A stretch of 64,000 bases of DNA, taken from NCBI GenBank assembly GCA_026702615.1, contig JAPPBY010000017.1, positions 186,001-250,000 of the forward strand, given 5' to 3'. Under the pieces are notes generated by a model. The model saw only the letters and a list, made by a program, of their open reading frames with translations, made no database searches and was not told the DNA's origin. Position 1 is the first letter of the stretch; each line of letters begins with the position of its first letter. Below are positions 61,341 to 64,000 of the stretch, in pieces. The DNA comes from Chloroflexota bacterium. Its GTDB lineage: Bacteria > Chloroflexota > Dehalococcoidia > Tepidiformales > Tepidiformaceae. The position numbers and the translations under genes were made by a program.

Positions 61341-63742
61341 CAGAGGCTCGGGCCGGCGGCGTACTGGGCGTCGTCGTTGGTGGCGTTGGCGGCGTAGAGG
61401 GCCTCGATCTCGGCGTCGCTCATGCCGAGCAATCCGGAGAAGACTTCGCGGTTGTGCTGGGCGAAAAGGGGAGCGGGGCGGGCGATGGCGCCGGGGGTCT
61501 GCTCGAAGCGCCAGGGGAAGCCAGGGAAGACGTGCGTCCCCGCGACCGGGTGGCGCACGGTCTCGAAGTAGCCGCGGTCGTTCAGGTGGTTATCGCTCAC
61601 GACCATCCAGTTGGGCATGACGGGGGCAGCCGGGACACCGGCTTCCTGCAAAGCGGCAGCGGCGGCGGTGACCGTCTGCTCGCGTGACCAGGCGGCGATG
61701 GAGTCGTCGATGTCGGCGGCGTTCGCGCGACGGCCCTCGACGGTCGCGAGCTGCGGGTCAGCGGCGAGTTCGGGGCAGCCGACGACTTCCGCGAGGGCGG
61801 CGAAGTCGCGTTCATCGCGCACAGTGAGGGCGAGCCAGTTGTCCGCCCCGGCGCAGGGGTAGAGGCCCTGGGGAGCGTGGACGGGGGAGGCGTTGCCGAT
61901 GGGCTCGGGGGCCTCGCCGGTGACCGCGTAGGTGAGCAGCTCCTGTGAGAAGTAGGGCAGGACGGCCTCGAAGAGGGAGACATCGATCCAGCGGCCCTTG
62001 CCGGTCGCGCGGCGGGCGTGAAGGGCGGCGAGCATGGCGACCGCGCCGTGGTTCCCCGTGACGGGGTCGGCGTAGTAGCTGCCGGTGCCGTAGTACTCGC
62101 CGGGGCCGTAGCCGAGCACACTGGCGAGGCCGCTCATAGCCTCGATGTTGCTGCCGTAGGCGGAGTAGTTGCGCTCCGGACCGGTGGCGCCGAATCCCGC
62201 CATGGAGCACATCACGAGGCCGGGGTTGACCTCGCGGAGGACATCCCAGCCGATGCCGAGCTGGGTCATGACGCGGGCGGCGTTGTTCTCGATGAGGCCG
62301 TCGGCCTGCTTCACCAGCTCAAGGAGGACGGCGCGGCCCTCGTCGGTGGCGAGGTTGAGGCAAACGGCGCGCTTGTTGCGATTGAGCTTGTTGAAGTAGC
62401 CGGCGCGATGGTAGTGATCCGGCCAGATGTCGGCGGGGACCCAGGCGAGGGTGCGGGTAGCGGGCTTGGTGTGCAGCTCGACCTTGATGACGTCGGCGCC
62501 GAGGTCGGCGAAGTGGCGCCCGGCGATCGGTCCCGCCCAGTTGGCGGTGACCTCGATGAAGCGGAGGCCCGCCAGCGGTCCCTGGCCCGTGGGGGTGGAG
62601 GCGGGGGCGGGAGGGGCGACGCTCGCGTTCGCCCACGGGAAGTCAGGCGCGAGAACAGCGTCGGTATGCTGGCCGGGGGCGGCGGCGGTGGTAGCGGGGT
62701 CAAGGGCCGTCTCCGGGAGCCTGTAGGGAAGGCCGGGGGCGAGCAGCTCGCGGTCGCCGAGACAGAGGGTTCCGAACCAGTCGCGGGCGGCGAGCTGCTC
62801 GCTGGCGGCGACATCGGCCATGGTGTTCACGGGGGTGACGGCGATCCGGAGCTCCTGGGCGGCGTGGTAGATCTCCTGCTTCGTGCGCGTCTTGGTCCAC
62901 TCGCCGAAGGCCTCCAACACCTCGTCGAAGCGCTCGGTCCAGACGAGGGGCTGCTGCAGGGCCTCGTCTTCCAGAAGGTCGAAGCGCTCGATGAGGATGA
63001 AGAGGTTGGGGTAGGGCGCGAGGTTGAAGAGGAAGACGAAACCATCGGCGCAGGGAACGAAGATGCTGCCGGTGCGGCTCTGGATGACGCCCTGGTGGGT
63101 CCAGATGGTGGTGAGCCAGGCGTGGTCGTTGAGCATGGCTTCCTGGTGGGAGACCTCGATGCGCTGCCCCTGGCCGTGTTCGCGGGCGTGCCGGAGCCCG
63201 GCGAGGGCGCCGACGGCAGCATGCGTGCCCGCATGGAAGGGCACCTGGTGACCGGGAAGGGCGACGGGCTCGCGGTCGGGGTCGCCGCCGAAGTAGTGGT
63301 AGCCGCCCGTGGCGTACTCGGTAAAGGAGGTGGCCTCCCAATTGGCGCGTCCGCCACTGCGTCCGTAGGGAGAAAGGGAGAGGACGACGGCGCGCTCGTT
63401 GGCGGCGGCGAGGCGCTCTTCGAGACGATCAGCGGCTTCGCCCTGCTCGCTGTGGACGATGATGTCGGCGTGGACGGCGAGCTGTTCGACCCGTGGATCA
63501 TCGACGGGCAGCGTCGCATTGAGCTTGCCCGCAGCGAGCCAGGCGAAGAAGGCGCTTTCGCCATCGACAAGGGGAAGCTCAGCACGGGCAGGGTCGCCCT
63601 CGGGAGGCTCGACCTTGACGACCTGAGCGCCGAGATCTGCGAGGAGGCGGCCGCAGTAGGGCCCGGCAACGCCGGTCGCGAGCTCGAGTACGACGACGTC
63701 GGCGAGGGGCGGGAGTGCGAGGTCGGAGGTGGGGGCCGTCAC
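61340..63742 (-). CDS. Tandem-fused family III CoA-transferase-like protein
   Basis: 800 aa with two CaiB/BaiF domains in series. Domain 1 (~12-375) starts LADVVVLELATGVAGPYCGRLLADLGAQVVKVE. Domain 2 (~395-790) starts LAGLRFIEVTANWAGPIAGRHFADLGADVIKVELH and has NRNKRAVCLNLATDEGR. In an ungapped comparison with the other two CoA-transferases here, the catalytic Asp is Ser in domain 1 (ATSFTEYATGG) and Gly in domain 2 (SAYGSNIEAMSG). Known family III enzymes are intertwined dimers, so the fusion may fold as one such unit. GTG start overlaps the preceding stop by 4 bp. Confidence 0.85.
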   Translation of the reverse strand: MTAPTSDLALPPLADVVVLELATGVAGPYCGRLLADLGAQVVKVEPPEGDPARAELPLVDGESAFFAWLAAGKLNATLPVDDPRVEQLAVHADIIVHSEQGEAADRLEERLAAANERAVVLSLSPYGRSGGRANWEATSFTEYATGGYHYFGGDPDREPVALPGHQVPFHAGTHAAVGALAGLRHAREHGQGQRIEVSHQEAMLNDHAWLTTIWTHQGVIQSRTGSIFVPCADGFVFLFNLAPYPNLFILIERFDLLEDEALQQPLVWTERFDEVLEAFGEWTKTRTKQEIYHAAQELRIAVTPVNTMADVAASEQLAARDWFGTLCLGDRELLAPGLPYRLPETALDPATTAAAPGQHTDAVLAPDFPWANASVAPPAPASTPTGQGPLAGLRFIEVTANWAGPIAGRHFADLGADVIKVELHTKPATRTLAWVPADIWPDHYHRAGYFNKLNRNKRAVCLNLATDEGRAVLLELVKQADGLIENNAARVMTQLGIGWDVLREVNPGLVMCSMAGFGATGPERNYSAYGSNIEAMSGLASVLGYGPGEYYGTGSYYADPVTGNHGAVAMLAALHARRATGKGRWIDVSLFEAVLPYFSQELLTYAVTGEAPEPIGNASPVHAPQGLYPCAGADNWLALTVRDERDFAALAEVVGCPELAADPQLATVEGRRANAADIDDSIAAWSREQTVTAAAAALQEAGVPAAPVMPNWMVVSDNHLNDRGYFETVRHPVAGTHVFPGFPWRFEQTPGAIARPAPLFAQHNREVFSGLLGMSDAEIEALYAANATNDDAQYAAGPSL

Positions 63743-64000
63743 GAGGCGGCCTCGGGTCTAAGGACGGCGAGGACGCCGGCGGCGGCCTCGTCGGGGCCGG
63801 GGGCGTCGCGACCGATGACGGTGATGCGGGGTCCGCCGGCGCCGAGGTGGGCGGAGAGGGCGGCATTGAGGGCCTTGTCGTCGGCGGGGTCACGCTCGGG
63901 AGCGACGAAGACGACGGTGCCGCCGCCCTTCTCGCGCATGAGCTGGCCGAAAGCCTGGGCAGCAAGGAGAGGCGTGCGGTGGCGTCCGGCGAAGGCGCGT
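63739..64000 (-). CDS. SDR-like protein, C-terminal part (cut by window end)
   Basis: The frame is open to the right edge, giving the last 86 residues; the ORF track ATG at 63939 is internal. RTPLLAAQAFGQLMREKGGGTVVFVAPERD resembles the alpha-E/beta-5 region of SDRs just before the catalytic Ser, and KALNAALSAHLGAGGPRITVIG the following strand. The YxxxK is not visible and the C-terminus is short, so it may be a degenerate SDR or a non-catalytic domain. It overlaps the fused CoA-transferase start by 4 bp (GTGA). Confidence 0.6.
   Translation of the reverse strand, partial: RAFAGRHRTPLLAAQAFGQLMREKGGGTVVFVAPERDPADDKALNAALSAHLGAGGPRITVIGRDAPGPDEAAAGVLAVLRPEAAS

Overview
The window reads as a continuous piece of a high-GC (about 70% by eye in most lines), gene-dense bacterial chromosome, most likely a Chloroflexota genome of the Dehalococcoidia/SAR202/Tepidiforma kind. 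The support is indirect: several CaiB/BaiF family III CoA-transferases, an F420-type luciferase-like oxidoreductase, acetoacetate-decarboxylase-like and SDR genes, a LppX/LprG-type lipoprotein, a fused transaldolase-glucose-6-phosphate isomerase, and a division cluster ending ddl-ftsQ-ftsA-ftsZ. There is no rRNA or other decisive marker, so the taxonomy is an inference. I found no tRNA, rRNA, CRISPR array, transposase or prophage. No gene-free stretch is longer than about 220 bp.

Layout. 1-3.9 kb: end of the cell wall/division operon (ddl', ftsQ, ftsA, ftsZ) with a hairpin after ftsZ. 3.9-8.5 kb (minus): hydrolase, truncated globin, DrrAB-like ABC exporter, glycerophosphodiesterase, thioesterase, DoxX protein, mostly with 4-bp overlaps. 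8.6-14.7 kb: oligoribonuclease, then a minus-strand pentose-phosphate operon (tkt, tal-pgi, inositol-phosphatase-like). 14.9-21.4 kb (mostly plus): class I fumarase pair, hemA, methylmalonyl-CoA mutase large subunit, dialkylglycine-decarboxylase-like aminotransferase, zinc ribbon. 21.4-29.3 kb: CoA-transferase, DUF418 protein, Zn alcohol dehydrogenase, RidA, nucleotidyltransferase, and an iron-type ABC ATPase plus two-domain permease. 29.3-33 kb (minus): a probable catabolic cluster (two tandem NTF2-like genes, SDR, acetoacetate-decarboxylase-like, LLM oxidoreductase). 33-36.7 kb: repeat lipoprotein, MoaD-like protein, orphan molybdenum hydroxylase subunit. 36.8-43.4 kb: lipoprotein-MFS pair resembling mycobacterial LprG-P55, NTF2-like protein, and two paralogous MFS transporters around an SDR. 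43.5-51.9 kb: acyl-CoA dehydrogenase, Nudix, coiled-coil/winged-helix regulator, CoA-transferase, TreT-like glycosyltransferase, VTT membrane protein, RecQ. 52-54.7 kb: a lower-GC two-gene island (winged-helix-like protein plus GHKL ATPase), the best candidate for an undescribed system. 54.8-64 kb: GatD, CIRCE-controlled groEL, moaA, MerR regulator, a divergent DnaA paralogue, and a tandem-fused CoA-transferase next to an SDR-like gene cut by the window edge.

A recurring pattern joins these regions. Many first genes of transcription units have a TANNNT box 6-9 nt before the start codon and no Shine-Dalgarno sequence, which suggests leaderless mRNAs. Others carry the same box further upstream together with a GGAGG-type ribosome site.
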